The notes under the pieces are model-generated. The model was given only the letters and a program-made list of their open reading frames with translations, was not told where the DNA came from and made no database searches. From RH-AL1 sp965277355 (lineage in GTDB: Bacteria > Pseudomonadota > Alphaproteobacteria > Rhizobiales > Beijerinckiaceae), in NCBI GenBank assembly GCA_965277355.1, contig CBDICN010000001.1, positions 248,001 to 312,000 on the forward strand: 64,000 nt of DNA. The letters are read 5' to 3'. A program made the translations under genes and the position numbers. Shown in pieces: positions 51,556 through 58,554 of this stretch (positions within the stretch are counted from its first letter, which is position 1; the number at the start of each line of letters is the position of its first letter).

Positions 51556-51882
51556 GGTGTTCGCCTCCGGCAGGTCGACCGCGCCCTTCGCGGGCTCGTG
51601 GGCGACGAAGAGCGGGGACGGACCGGGCCTGCATTCTCAGGGGTCCCCGTCGCGCCCCGCGCGACGGGGTGGAACCGGAGCGCAGCGGAGGACGGCGAGC
51701 ACGTCTTTCTTGCCTCGCGAGGAATGACGCGCTCGCGCGGCAGGGGAAGAAAGTCGCGCGCAGCCGTTGCCGTCCCGGACCGGCTCCGGTCCGATCGCCC
51801 CTCTCAGAGGCCAGGGGCGCGGCTCTCCTGCTGGATCGGGAACAGCCCACGGCCGCCTCGCACACCGGCGATCACGCCACGC
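51556..51882. other. Intergenic region with dispersed repeat copy B
   Basis: 327 bases between the DUF2493 start and the end of the split toprim gene. The only distinctive feature is copy B of the ~90-base repeat at 51680-51770. No gene seen. Confidence 0.5.
51680..51770. repeat. Dispersed ~90-bp repeat, copy B
   Basis: It shares AGCGCAGCGGAGGACGGCG, CTTTCTTGCCTCGCGAGGAA and GGGGAAGAAAGTCG with copy A at 47790-47879, in the same orientation and order. Both copies are intergenic and each lies upstream of a minus-strand backbone gene (DUF736 and DUF2493). Confidence 0.75.
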
Positions 51883-52751
51883 TCAGGCTGCGCGGCCGCT
51901 CTCCCGTGCCGGCGCCCAGAACCGCTCGACGTCCTCGGGGGCGAGCTGCACACGCAAGGCCGCGTGGAGCGCCTCTCGTCGGAGCCGCTGGAGGTCGTCG
52001 TTGAAGTCGCCCAGCGCCGGGATTAGCCGCATCGCCTCGATCCCGGCCGCCTCCGCTCTGGCCATCACCGACGCTGTCGCTCGTCGTCCGGCGGAATCGT
52101 CGTCCTCGGCGACATAGAGCCGGTGCAGCCCGTCCGGCAGGAGCAGGGCGTCGAGGTGGTTGGCCGATCCCGCGGCGATCATGGGCATGGTGGGCAGCAC
52201 GACCCGCAGCGACAGCATGGTCTCCAGCCCCTCGCCGACGGCCATGATCTGCGCCGCCCTGCCGATGCGGACCCCGTGCCCGAGGATCAGTCCCATCGAG
52301 CGTCGCGGCGACGACACCGCAGCCTTCGCGTTGCCCGAAGGATTGAGCCAGGTGCGGTGGACCCCGGTGATGGCGCCGTTCGCGTCGGTGGTGGCGGCGA
52401 TCAACGCTGGCCAAGCGTCCCAGGCGCCATCGGCCGGGTCGTTCATGTCTCCCCGATAATAGCAGCGCGGATGGAACCGCAACGCCGTGCAGTCCGGCAG
52501 TTCCGTAATCCCGCGAGTGCGCAGATACGCTTCTGCGACCGTGCCTCGGATCGGCTTGGACATGGTGAACAGGCGGCGTGCGGCTTCGGGCGACCCTTGC
52601 GGAACGGGTTTGATACGCTCGTGGCGTTCCGGCTTCGGCAGGGCGAGGAAGCGTCGCGCCTCGTCGAGGGTGTCGTGCAACGTCGTCAGGCGCTGGTTGG
52701 CGGCGATCAGGTCGAGCAGGTCGCCATGCTCGCCCGTCGCGGCGTCGGTCT
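51883..52751 (-). pseudogene. 3' part of the backbone toprim gene, split by the RIT-like element
   Basis: The minus strand is open from the element junction at about 52751: KTDAATGEHGDLLDLIAANQ, then RRFLALPKPERHERIKPVPQ, LRTRGITELPDCTALRFHPR and the TOPRIM core RLYVAEDDDSAGRRATASVM. The matching 5' part lies at 58346-58554, ending GPESGKGAAGK. The two parts join as GKGAAGK-(W)-TDAATGEHGD, exactly the alignment given by the two toprim genes inside the element (GAAGRWTDAASAEHGD). The restored protein would have about 359 residues. Toprim proteins of this type are primase-like ICE replication proteins. Confidence 0.9.
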
Positions 52752-52776
52752 TATGTTCAACTGCACATAAGACCGA
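52745..52776. promoter_or_regulatory. Perfect 12-8-12 palindrome at the left element junction
   Basis: TCGGTCTTATGT, an 8-base spacer TCAACTGC, and ACATAAGACCGA. Two 12-base arms around a 6-8-base crossover region is the core-site layout of tyrosine recombinases. It spans the junction between the toprim gene and the element. The other junction (58340-58346) retains only TCGGTCT of the arm. Confidence 0.75.
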
Positions 52777-53321
52777 TTATGTTGCGCCGGGGATTATGTT
52801 GCGGCCCCGCGCCGGGCGGCGGTGTTGCGAGGGATCGGCAGCTTCTCCGCAACATAATCTCAGCCCATCTGGGTGGGTCGCGTGATGCCGCGCGACGCTT
52901 CCGAGCTGGCGCGTCGGCTCGCCCACGACGCCGAGGCGGTTTGCCGCCATTATCTCTCCAAGGGGCGCCGCCAGGGCCGCTACTGGACGGTGGGCGACGT
53001 GCGCAACACGCCCGGCCGGTCGATGTTCGTGCGGCTGAGCGGGCAGGAGTCCGGCCCCGGTGCCGCCGGGCGCTGGACCGATGCCGCCTCGGCCGAGCAC
53101 GGCGACCTGCTCGACGTCATCCGCGAGAGCTGTGGGCTGGTCGAGTTCCGCGAGGTTGCCGAGGAGGCGCGACGCTTCCTCTCGCTGCCCCGTGCCGAGC
53201 CGAGGTCTGCACCAAGACCGCCCGCACAGCAGGGCTCGCCCGAGGCAGCGCGCAGGCTCTGGGCCATGGCTAAGCCGCTCGCCGGCACCTTGGCCGAGGC
53301 CTACCTTCACGCCCGCGGGAT
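52771..53321. repeat. Left 551-bp terminal inverted repeat
   Basis: It begins GACCGATTATGTTGCGCCGG and includes the toprim promoter region and the first ~149 codons of the left toprim gene. The reverse complement at 57795-58345 matches throughout with very few differences (for example a synonymous GCC/GCT in an alanine codon near the inner end). Homology stops abruptly after the codons for LHARGI. Confidence 0.9.
52776..52858. repeat. Cluster of ATTATGTTGC motifs at the left end
   Basis: The 10-base motif ATTATGTTGC occurs at 52776-52785 and 52793-52802, and inverted at 52849-52858, between the terminus and the toprim start. The same set is mirrored at the right end (58258-58267, 58314-58323, 58331-58340). 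They may be accessory recombinase-binding sites or operators. Confidence 0.6.
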
Positions 53322-53922
53322 CAACGATCTGAGGAGCTGTGAGACCCTCCGCTTCCACCCGCGATGCTGGTATCGCGGCGACGATGACGACCCTCGCGAT
53401 CGGGCTCGGGATGCCTGGCCCGCGCTGATCGCGGCGGTCACGGCGTTCGATGGCGCGATGACCGGTGCGCACCGCACCTGGCTCGAACCTGCGGCGGCCT
53501 GCAAAGCGCCGGTCTCGACGCCCCGCCGCGCCATGGGCCTGCTGCTTGGCAACGCCGTCCGGTTCGGCCGCGCGGTCGACGTCATGATCGCAGGAGAAGG
53601 GCTGGAAACGATCCTCTCGCTTCGGCAGGTCATGCCCTCGGTGCCGGCGGCGGCCGCGCTCTCGGCCAGCCACCTCGCCGCGCTAGAACTGCCCGCCGGA
53701 TTACGACGGCTCTACCTCGCGCGAGACGACGATCCCGCAGGACGCCGTGCGGTGGAGACCCTGGCCGACCGCGCGCGTTCTGCTGGCGTCGAGGTGCTGA
53801 CGCTCGTGCCAGCGCTGAACGACTTCAACGAGGACCTGCGCCGGCTCGGCGCCGAGGTGCTGTGGGACGGACTGCGCGCCCAGCTCGCGCCGGATGATAG
53901 GCCTCGCGTGCGACCAACATAG
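52873..53922 (+). CDS. Toprim-domain primase-like protein, left passenger of the RIT-like element
   Basis: A 349-residue protein from a GTG at 52873 (an ATG at 52885 is also possible). The N-terminal zinc-finger-like region without cysteines reads LAHDAEAVCRHYLSKGRRQG then RYWTVGDVRNTPGRSMFVRL. The TOPRIM core is DVMIAGEGLETILSLRQVMP and RLYLARDDDPAGRRAVETLA, carrying the conserved Glu and DxD-like acidic pair. Its first ~149 residues are identical to those of the right passenger at 57188; the rest is a different paralogue. Confidence 0.9.
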   Translation: MGRVMPRDASELARRLAHDAEAVCRHYLSKGRRQGRYWTVGDVRNTPGRSMFVRLSGQESGPGAAGRWTDAASAEHGDLLDVIRESCGLVEFREVAEEARRFLSLPRAEPRSAPRPPAQQGSPEAARRLWAMAKPLAGTLAEAYLHARGINDLRSCETLRFHPRCWYRGDDDDPRDRARDAWPALIAAVTAFDGAMTGAHRTWLEPAAACKAPVSTPRRAMGLLLGNAVRFGRAVDVMIAGEGLETILSLRQVMPSVPAAAALSASHLAALELPAGLRRLYLARDDDPAGRRAVETLADRARSAGVEVLTLVPALNDFNEDLRRLGAEVLWDGLRAQLAPDDRPRVRPT

Positions 53923-53979
53923 CTTCCGCCGCCCCGCTCCGTCGGGAAGCTCAAGCCTCCAACTGCATGGAGGCCAAAC

Positions 53980-55227
53980 GTGTTAGACGACATCTTCTTC
54001 GCCCACACTGCCGAGAGGTATCGCGCAGCGCCGCTCGTGGAGCAGCGGGAACGCTACCTCGTTCATCTCAAGGCGACCGGCTCGAGACGATCGACGTTGC
54101 GCAAGTGCGCCAACGATCAGCTGAGCTTGGTGCGCCTTCTGGACCTTCAAGATGGCGAGCGGGTGAGCCGGTCGCAGATCGAGGCTGCGGCGGTGCTGTG
54201 GGCGCAGCCGAGGGGACGCCGGTGCGATCGGACCGCGTCGCCAAAGACGCGCGACCGCTTCGTCAGCCACGGTGTTCGATGGCTCGCCTTCCTGGGCTGG
54301 CTCGATGAACGCGACGACGGCCGCCACCCGCATGACGCCGAGATCCAGGCCTTAGCACGATGGTTGCGCGAGGAGCGCGGTCTCTCCGCGGCGACCACAC
54401 ACGACTATTGTCGGGCTGCCGACCGCTTCTTCCTGTGGCTGGCGAGAAGAGGCACACCGCTGGTTGCCGTCGGGATGACCGACATCGACGACGCCGTAGC
54501 GGCGGAGCACGAGCGAGGCGCCTGGGGCCGCCGGACGAGACACGATTATGCGCAGCGTCTGAGGGCGTTCTTCCTGTTCGCCGAGACGCGCGGCTGGTGC
54601 CGAGCTGGCCTCGCCGCAGGTATCTTAGCGCCCCGGTTCATGGCCGACGAGACCGTGCCGAAGGGGCTGCGGCGCGAGGATGTCGTGCGCCTGCTGGCGT
54701 CGGTTGGGGGCGAGCGCCCGGTCGACAAGCGCGATCGGGCGATCCTGATGCTGTTCATCGGGTACGGGCTTCGGACCGGAGAGGTCGGCGGGCTGCGGCT
54801 GGACGATCTGGACTGGGAGAAGGCGATGCTTCGGGTCCGCTGCCCCAAACCGGGCCGCACCCATCTATGGCCGCTGTCGCAGGGCGTGGGCCACGCCATC
54901 CTGCGCTACATCCGGGAAGCGCGGCCGTCCGGCTTCGGGCGCAGTCTCTTCTTTACGATGCACGCGCCAATCTGGCCGCTGGGCCGAACAGCCCTGGGCA
55001 AGATCGTCCGCGACCGGCTGGCGGGCATCGGCGTCGTCAGCGGCCGACGCGGGCCCCACGCCCTTCGGCATGCTGCGGCCCAGCACCTTCTGGATCAGGG
55101 CACGCCGATGAAGGTGATCGGCGACTTCCTCGGCCACCGCGATCCGTCCTCCACCACAATCTACGCCAAGGTCGACCTCGCCGCGCTTCGCGAGGTGGCC
55201 GCTCTCGACCTGGAGGGCCTGGCATGA
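53980..55227 (+). CDS. Tyrosine recombinase 1 of the trio (RitA-like)
   Basis: A 415-residue phage-type integrase with an N-terminal SAM-like domain (HLKATGSRRSTLRKCANDQL) and the catalytic domain from about residue 225. Catalytic residues: Arg in FIGYGLRTGEVGGLRLDDLD, HxxR in GPHALRHAAAQHLLDQGTPM, and GH plus Tyr in FLGHRDPSSTTIYAKVDLAA. GTG start with GGAGG upstream. It overlaps the next recombinase by four bases. Confidence 0.92.
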   Translation: MLDDIFFAHTAERYRAAPLVEQRERYLVHLKATGSRRSTLRKCANDQLSLVRLLDLQDGERVSRSQIEAAAVLWAQPRGRRCDRTASPKTRDRFVSHGVRWLAFLGWLDERDDGRHPHDAEIQALARWLREERGLSAATTHDYCRAADRFFLWLARRGTPLVAVGMTDIDDAVAAEHERGAWGRRTRHDYAQRLRAFFLFAETRGWCRAGLAAGILAPRFMADETVPKGLRREDVVRLLASVGGERPVDKRDRAILMLFIGYGLRTGEVGGLRLDDLDWEKAMLRVRCPKPGRTHLWPLSQGVGHAILRYIREARPSGFGRSLFFTMHAPIWPLGRTALGKIVRDRLAGIGVVSGRRGPHALRHAAAQHLLDQGTPMKVIGDFLGHRDPSSTTIYAKVDLAALREVAALDLEGLA

Positions 55228-56174
55228 TCCTGCGCGAGGCGATCGAACGCTATGTGCTCTGGCGACGAGCTCATGGCGCGAAGTTCACGACTGGGGCGAG
55301 CCTCCTGCGCCGCTTCCTTGACCATGCCGATGGCGACGCCGCCTGCGACGCGGTCACCACGGGGCAGGTCCTGGCCTACCTGGCGGGCGAGGGCCCGCCG
55401 ACGCGTCACCGCGAGAACAGGTGCTATGCGCTTGCCGGCTTCTGGCGTCACGCGATCAGCCGCGGCCATGCGGCCCGCTCGCCCATGCCGGTCGACGCGC
55501 CGAGATCGCCGGTTCGGCTGCCGCCCTACATCTACTCGCGCGATGAGCTTGCGCGCCTCTTCGACCCCGCGACCTTGGAGGCAAGTCGGCGCGGCGCGGT
55601 CCAGCTGGATGCGGTGACGTTCCGCACCCTGCTTATCCTGCTGTACGGGGCGGGGTTACGCTTCGGGGAGGCGACCCGCCTCACCTTGGCCGACGTCGAT
55701 CTGGCGAACGCCGTCCTGACCATCCGGGCCACGAAGTTCTACAAGAGCCGGCTGGTCCCGGTCGGACCCCAGCTTGCGACGGTGCTGGACAGCCACGTGT
55801 CCCTGCGCCGGCGAACTGGGCTTTTGGACGGTCGGAACGCGTTGCTCTTGGCGAACCGCGACGAAACGCGGCTCGCCAGCAGCACCGTGCAGGCCGCGTT
55901 CGACAAGCTACGGCGCGTCGTCGGGGTCCGCCGCGCGGCAGGCGGTCGGACGATCCCGCGCCTGCACGACCTTCGGCACAGCTTCGCCTTCCACCGGCTG
56001 ACGAGCTGGTATCGGCAGGGCGCCGATGTGCAACGGCTGCTGCCGGTGCTCTCCACCTATCTCGGTCACGCCGATCTGGAGGGCACGAAGGTCTATCTGT
56101 CGATGACGCCGGAGTTGCTGGAACAGGCGTCGCTGCGGTTCGCCCGCTATGTGGAGGGAGGTCGGCATGTCTGA
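55224..56174 (+). CDS. Tyrosine recombinase 2 of the trio (RitB-like)
   Basis: A 316-residue recombinase. Catalytic residues: Arg in LLYGAGLRFGEATRLTLADV, HxxR in RLHDLRHSFAFHRLTSWYRQ, GH and Tyr in STYLGHADLEGTKVYLSMTP. It starts at ATG 55224, overlapping the first recombinase by ATGA. This coupling and order match RIT elements. Confidence 0.92.
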   Translation: MILREAIERYVLWRRAHGAKFTTGASLLRRFLDHADGDAACDAVTTGQVLAYLAGEGPPTRHRENRCYALAGFWRHAISRGHAARSPMPVDAPRSPVRLPPYIYSRDELARLFDPATLEASRRGAVQLDAVTFRTLLILLYGAGLRFGEATRLTLADVDLANAVLTIRATKFYKSRLVPVGPQLATVLDSHVSLRRRTGLLDGRNALLLANRDETRLASSTVQAAFDKLRRVVGVRRAAGGRTIPRLHDLRHSFAFHRLTSWYRQGADVQRLLPVLSTYLGHADLEGTKVYLSMTPELLEQASLRFARYVEGGRHV

Positions 56175-57162
56175 CCTCGCAACCCTCGGCCCCTGGCTCC
56201 GCCGGTTCTTGTGCGAATACATCGTCACCGAACGCAATCTCGCCCGGAACACCCGCAAGAGTTACCGCGACACCTTTAGCCTGTTGCTGCCCTTCATCAG
56301 CCGGAAGGTGCGCAAGCCGGTGGACCGGCTGGCCGTGTGGGATCTCACGTCCGGACATGTGCTGCAGTTCCTCGCCTATCTCGAGACGGATCGAGGTTGC
56401 ACCGCCCGGACCCGCAATCAGCGGCTTGCCGCCATCCGGGCGTTCGCCCGCTACGTGGGCAGCCGCGACCCTACCCATGTCGAATGGTGCGGTCACGTCC
56501 GGGCCATCGCGTCGAAAAGGTCCATGCCGCCGCCGGTTGGATGGCTGACCAGGGCGGAGATGGAAGCGATGCTGGCTGTGCCCGATCGCAAAACTCGGCG
56601 CGGCCGGAGCGAGTACGCGCTCCTGCTCTTCCTCTACAACACGGGCGCAAGGGTCTCTGAAGCCACCCAGCTGAGGGTACGCGGCCTGCAGATCGGATCG
56701 CGGAACGGCGGCCACGATCTCGCCACCTTGCACGGCAAGGGCGGCAGGACGCGGCACTGCCCGCTATGGCCGGAAACCGAGCGCGTTCTGGTGGACGAGG
56801 TCGCCGGTCGCGCGGCCGAAGACGCCGTGTTCGTCAGCCGGCTCGGGACGCCGTTCACCCGCTTCGGCGTGTACCGCCTCATCGAGCGTTGTGCGGCCCA
56901 AGTCCCGGGACTGGCCGATCGAACGATAACCCCGCACGTGATCCGGCACACGACGGCCTGCCACCTGGTCCTCGCCGGCGTGGACATCAACACTATCCGC
57001 GCCTGGCTCGGACACGTGTCGATCAGCACGACCAACATCTATGCCGAGATCGACCTCACGCTGAAGGCTAACGCCGTCGCGCTCTGCGAGGTAGGGCAGC
57101 CACCGCTCGCACGCTCATGGAAGGAGGACAAAGACCTGATGGCCCTCCTGAAGGCCTTGTGA
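56167..57162 (+). CDS. Tyrosine recombinase 3 of the trio (RitC-like)
   Basis: A 331-residue recombinase. Catalytic residues: Arg in LFLYNTGARVSEATQLRVRG, HxxR in TPHVIRHTTACHLVLAGVDI, GH and Tyr in AWLGHVSISTTNIYAEIDLT. ATG 56167 is preceded by GGAGG and overlaps the second recombinase by eight bases. All three recombinases keep the full catalytic set, so none is obviously a structural-only subunit. Confidence 0.92.
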   Translation: MSDLATLGPWLRRFLCEYIVTERNLARNTRKSYRDTFSLLLPFISRKVRKPVDRLAVWDLTSGHVLQFLAYLETDRGCTARTRNQRLAAIRAFARYVGSRDPTHVEWCGHVRAIASKRSMPPPVGWLTRAEMEAMLAVPDRKTRRGRSEYALLLFLYNTGARVSEATQLRVRGLQIGSRNGGHDLATLHGKGGRTRHCPLWPETERVLVDEVAGRAAEDAVFVSRLGTPFTRFGVYRLIERCAAQVPGLADRTITPHVIRHTTACHLVLAGVDINTIRAWLGHVSISTTNIYAEIDLTLKANAVALCEVGQPPLARSWKEDKDLMALLKAL

Positions 57163-57187
57163 ACCGGGGACGGGGCGCCGACTTCGG

Positions 57188-58243
57188 TTATCCCGTCCTC
57201 GCCATCCTCCGGCGCATAAAGCGCACCGCGTCCTGCGGGGCGAGCTGGATGCGCATCGACGCGCGAACGGCGCCGGAGCCGAACGCCTGCAGATCCTCGT
57301 TGAAGTCTCCGAGCCGCGGCGAGAGGACCAGCGCCTCGATGCCCGCGGCTCGGGCTCGCTCGGTTAGCGCGGTGACCGCCATCTCGCCCGCGGCGTCGGC
57401 GTCGCGGGCAACGTAGAGCCGTCGGAGCGCCGCCGGGAACTTCAGAGCGGCGAGATGGCTGGCTGACAGCGCCGCCGCCATGGGCATGGCCGGCAGCGCG
57501 CACCGAAGCGACAGCATCGTCTCGATGCCTTCGCCGGCCGCGAGGACGTCGCCAGCCGCACCGAACCGGACGGCATTGCCGAGGAGGTCGCCCATAGCTC
57601 GTCTGGGCGTGTCGATCGGCGCCTTGCCCGAGCCGTCCGGGGCAAGCCAGGTGCGATGCACGCCCTTGATCGCGCCCCAAAGATCGGTGACGGCGGCGAG
57701 CATCGCCGGCCAGGTCTCGGTCGGCGCGTGCTCATCCGCTCGATAGTAGCACTGCGGGTGAAACCGCAATGCGCCCGCATGTTGGACGGTCTCAATCCCG
57801 CGGGCGTGAAGGTAAGCCTCGGCCAAGGTGCCGGCGAGCGGCTTAGCCATGGCCCAGAGCCTGCGCGCTGCCTCGGGCGAGCCCTGCTGTGCGGGCGGTC
57901 TTGGTGCAGACCTCGGCTCGGCACGGGGCAGCGAGAGGAAGCGTCGCGCCTCCTCGGCAACCTCGCGGAACTCGACCAGCCCACAGCTCTCGCGGATGAC
58001 GTCGAGCAGGTCGCCGTGCTCGGCCGAGGCGGCATCGGTCCAGCGCCCGGCGGCACCGGGGCCGGACTCCTGCCCGCTCAGCCGCACGAACATCGACCGG
58101 CCGGGCGTGTTGCGCACGTCGCCCACCGTCCAGTAGCGGCCCTGGCGGCGCCCCTTGGAGAGATAATGGCGGCAAACCGCCTCGGCGTCGTGGGCGAGCC
58201 GACGCGCCAGCTCGGAAGCGTCGCGCGGCATCACGCGACCCAC
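57188..58243 (-). CDS. Toprim-domain primase-like protein, right passenger of the RIT-like element
   Basis: A 351-residue protein from a GTG at 58243. The first ~149 residues are identical to the left passenger. After LHARGI the sequence diverges (ETVQHAGALRFHPQCYYRAD), with a TOPRIM core DVLAAGEGIETMLSLRCALP and RLYVARDADAAGEMAVTALT. It converges on recombinase 3 with 25 bases between the stops. It is thus a second, different toprim paralogue with a homogenised 5' half. Confidence 0.9.
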   Translation of the reverse strand: MGRVMPRDASELARRLAHDAEAVCRHYLSKGRRQGRYWTVGDVRNTPGRSMFVRLSGQESGPGAAGRWTDAASAEHGDLLDVIRESCGLVEFREVAEEARRFLSLPRAEPRSAPRPPAQQGSPEAARRLWAMAKPLAGTLAEAYLHARGIETVQHAGALRFHPQCYYRADEHAPTETWPAMLAAVTDLWGAIKGVHRTWLAPDGSGKAPIDTPRRAMGDLLGNAVRFGAAGDVLAAGEGIETMLSLRCALPAMPMAAALSASHLAALKFPAALRRLYVARDADAAGEMAVTALTERARAAGIEALVLSPRLGDFNEDLQAFGSGAVRASMRIQLAPQDAVRFMRRRMARTG

Positions 58244-58345
58244 CCAGATGGGCTGAGATTATGTTGCGGAGAAGCTGCCGATCCCTCGCAACACCGCCGC
58301 CCGGCGCGGGGCCGCAACATAATCCCCGGCGCAACATAATCGGTC
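57795..58345. repeat. Right 551-bp terminal inverted repeat
   Basis: Reverse complement of 52771-53321 with very few differences. It includes the 5' half of the right toprim gene and its upstream region. The outer end GACCGATTATG (minus strand) directly follows the backbone toprim codon for lysine and a TAG where tryptophan TGG is expected. Confidence 0.9.
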
Positions 58346-58554
58346 TACTTGCCGGCCGCGCCTTTGCCCGACTCGGGACCGCGCAGGCGGACATAGAGGC
58401 TCCGGCCGGGCGAGTTCTCGACGTCGCCCGCGAGCCAGTATCGGCCTTCCCGCCGCCCGGCGGGAAGGTAGTGGCGGCACACCGCCTCGGCATCGCGCGC
58501 GAGACGGTGGGCCAGGTCGGCAGCTGCGCTGTCCATGGCGTCAGGCCGCGGCAC
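58346..58554 (-). pseudogene. 5' part of the backbone toprim gene
   Basis: It starts MPRPDAMDSAAADLAHRLAR, continues DAEAVCRHYLPAGRREGRYW and LAGDVENSPGRSLYVRLRGP and ends ESGKGAAGK at the element border. The 3' part is at 51883-52751 on the far side of the element. Its start overlaps the end of the helicase gene by 14 bases, so before insertion the two were translationally coupled. Confidence 0.88.

Larger units (their letters stand above)
52745..58346. mobile_element. RIT-like (recombinase-in-trio) element inserted in the backbone toprim gene
   Basis: An approximately 5.6-kb element bounded by TCGGTCT at 52745-52751 and 58340-58346, in the same orientation. It has near-perfect 551-bp inverted repeats (52771-53321 and 57795-58345), three overlapping plus-strand tyrosine recombinase genes in the middle, and two toprim genes at the ends transcribed towards the centre. 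RIT elements are defined by three adjacent, overlapping tyrosine recombinase genes with flanking inverted repeats. Two toprim passengers forming the repeats are not part of that definition. Confidence 0.85.

Noticed and set aside
52745..58554. Duplicated toprim ends considered as an assembly artefact
   Set aside because: The two inverted copies differ slightly and lead into different 3' halves, and the outer gene fragments rejoin exactly; this is better explained by a real insertion, although read support should be checked.
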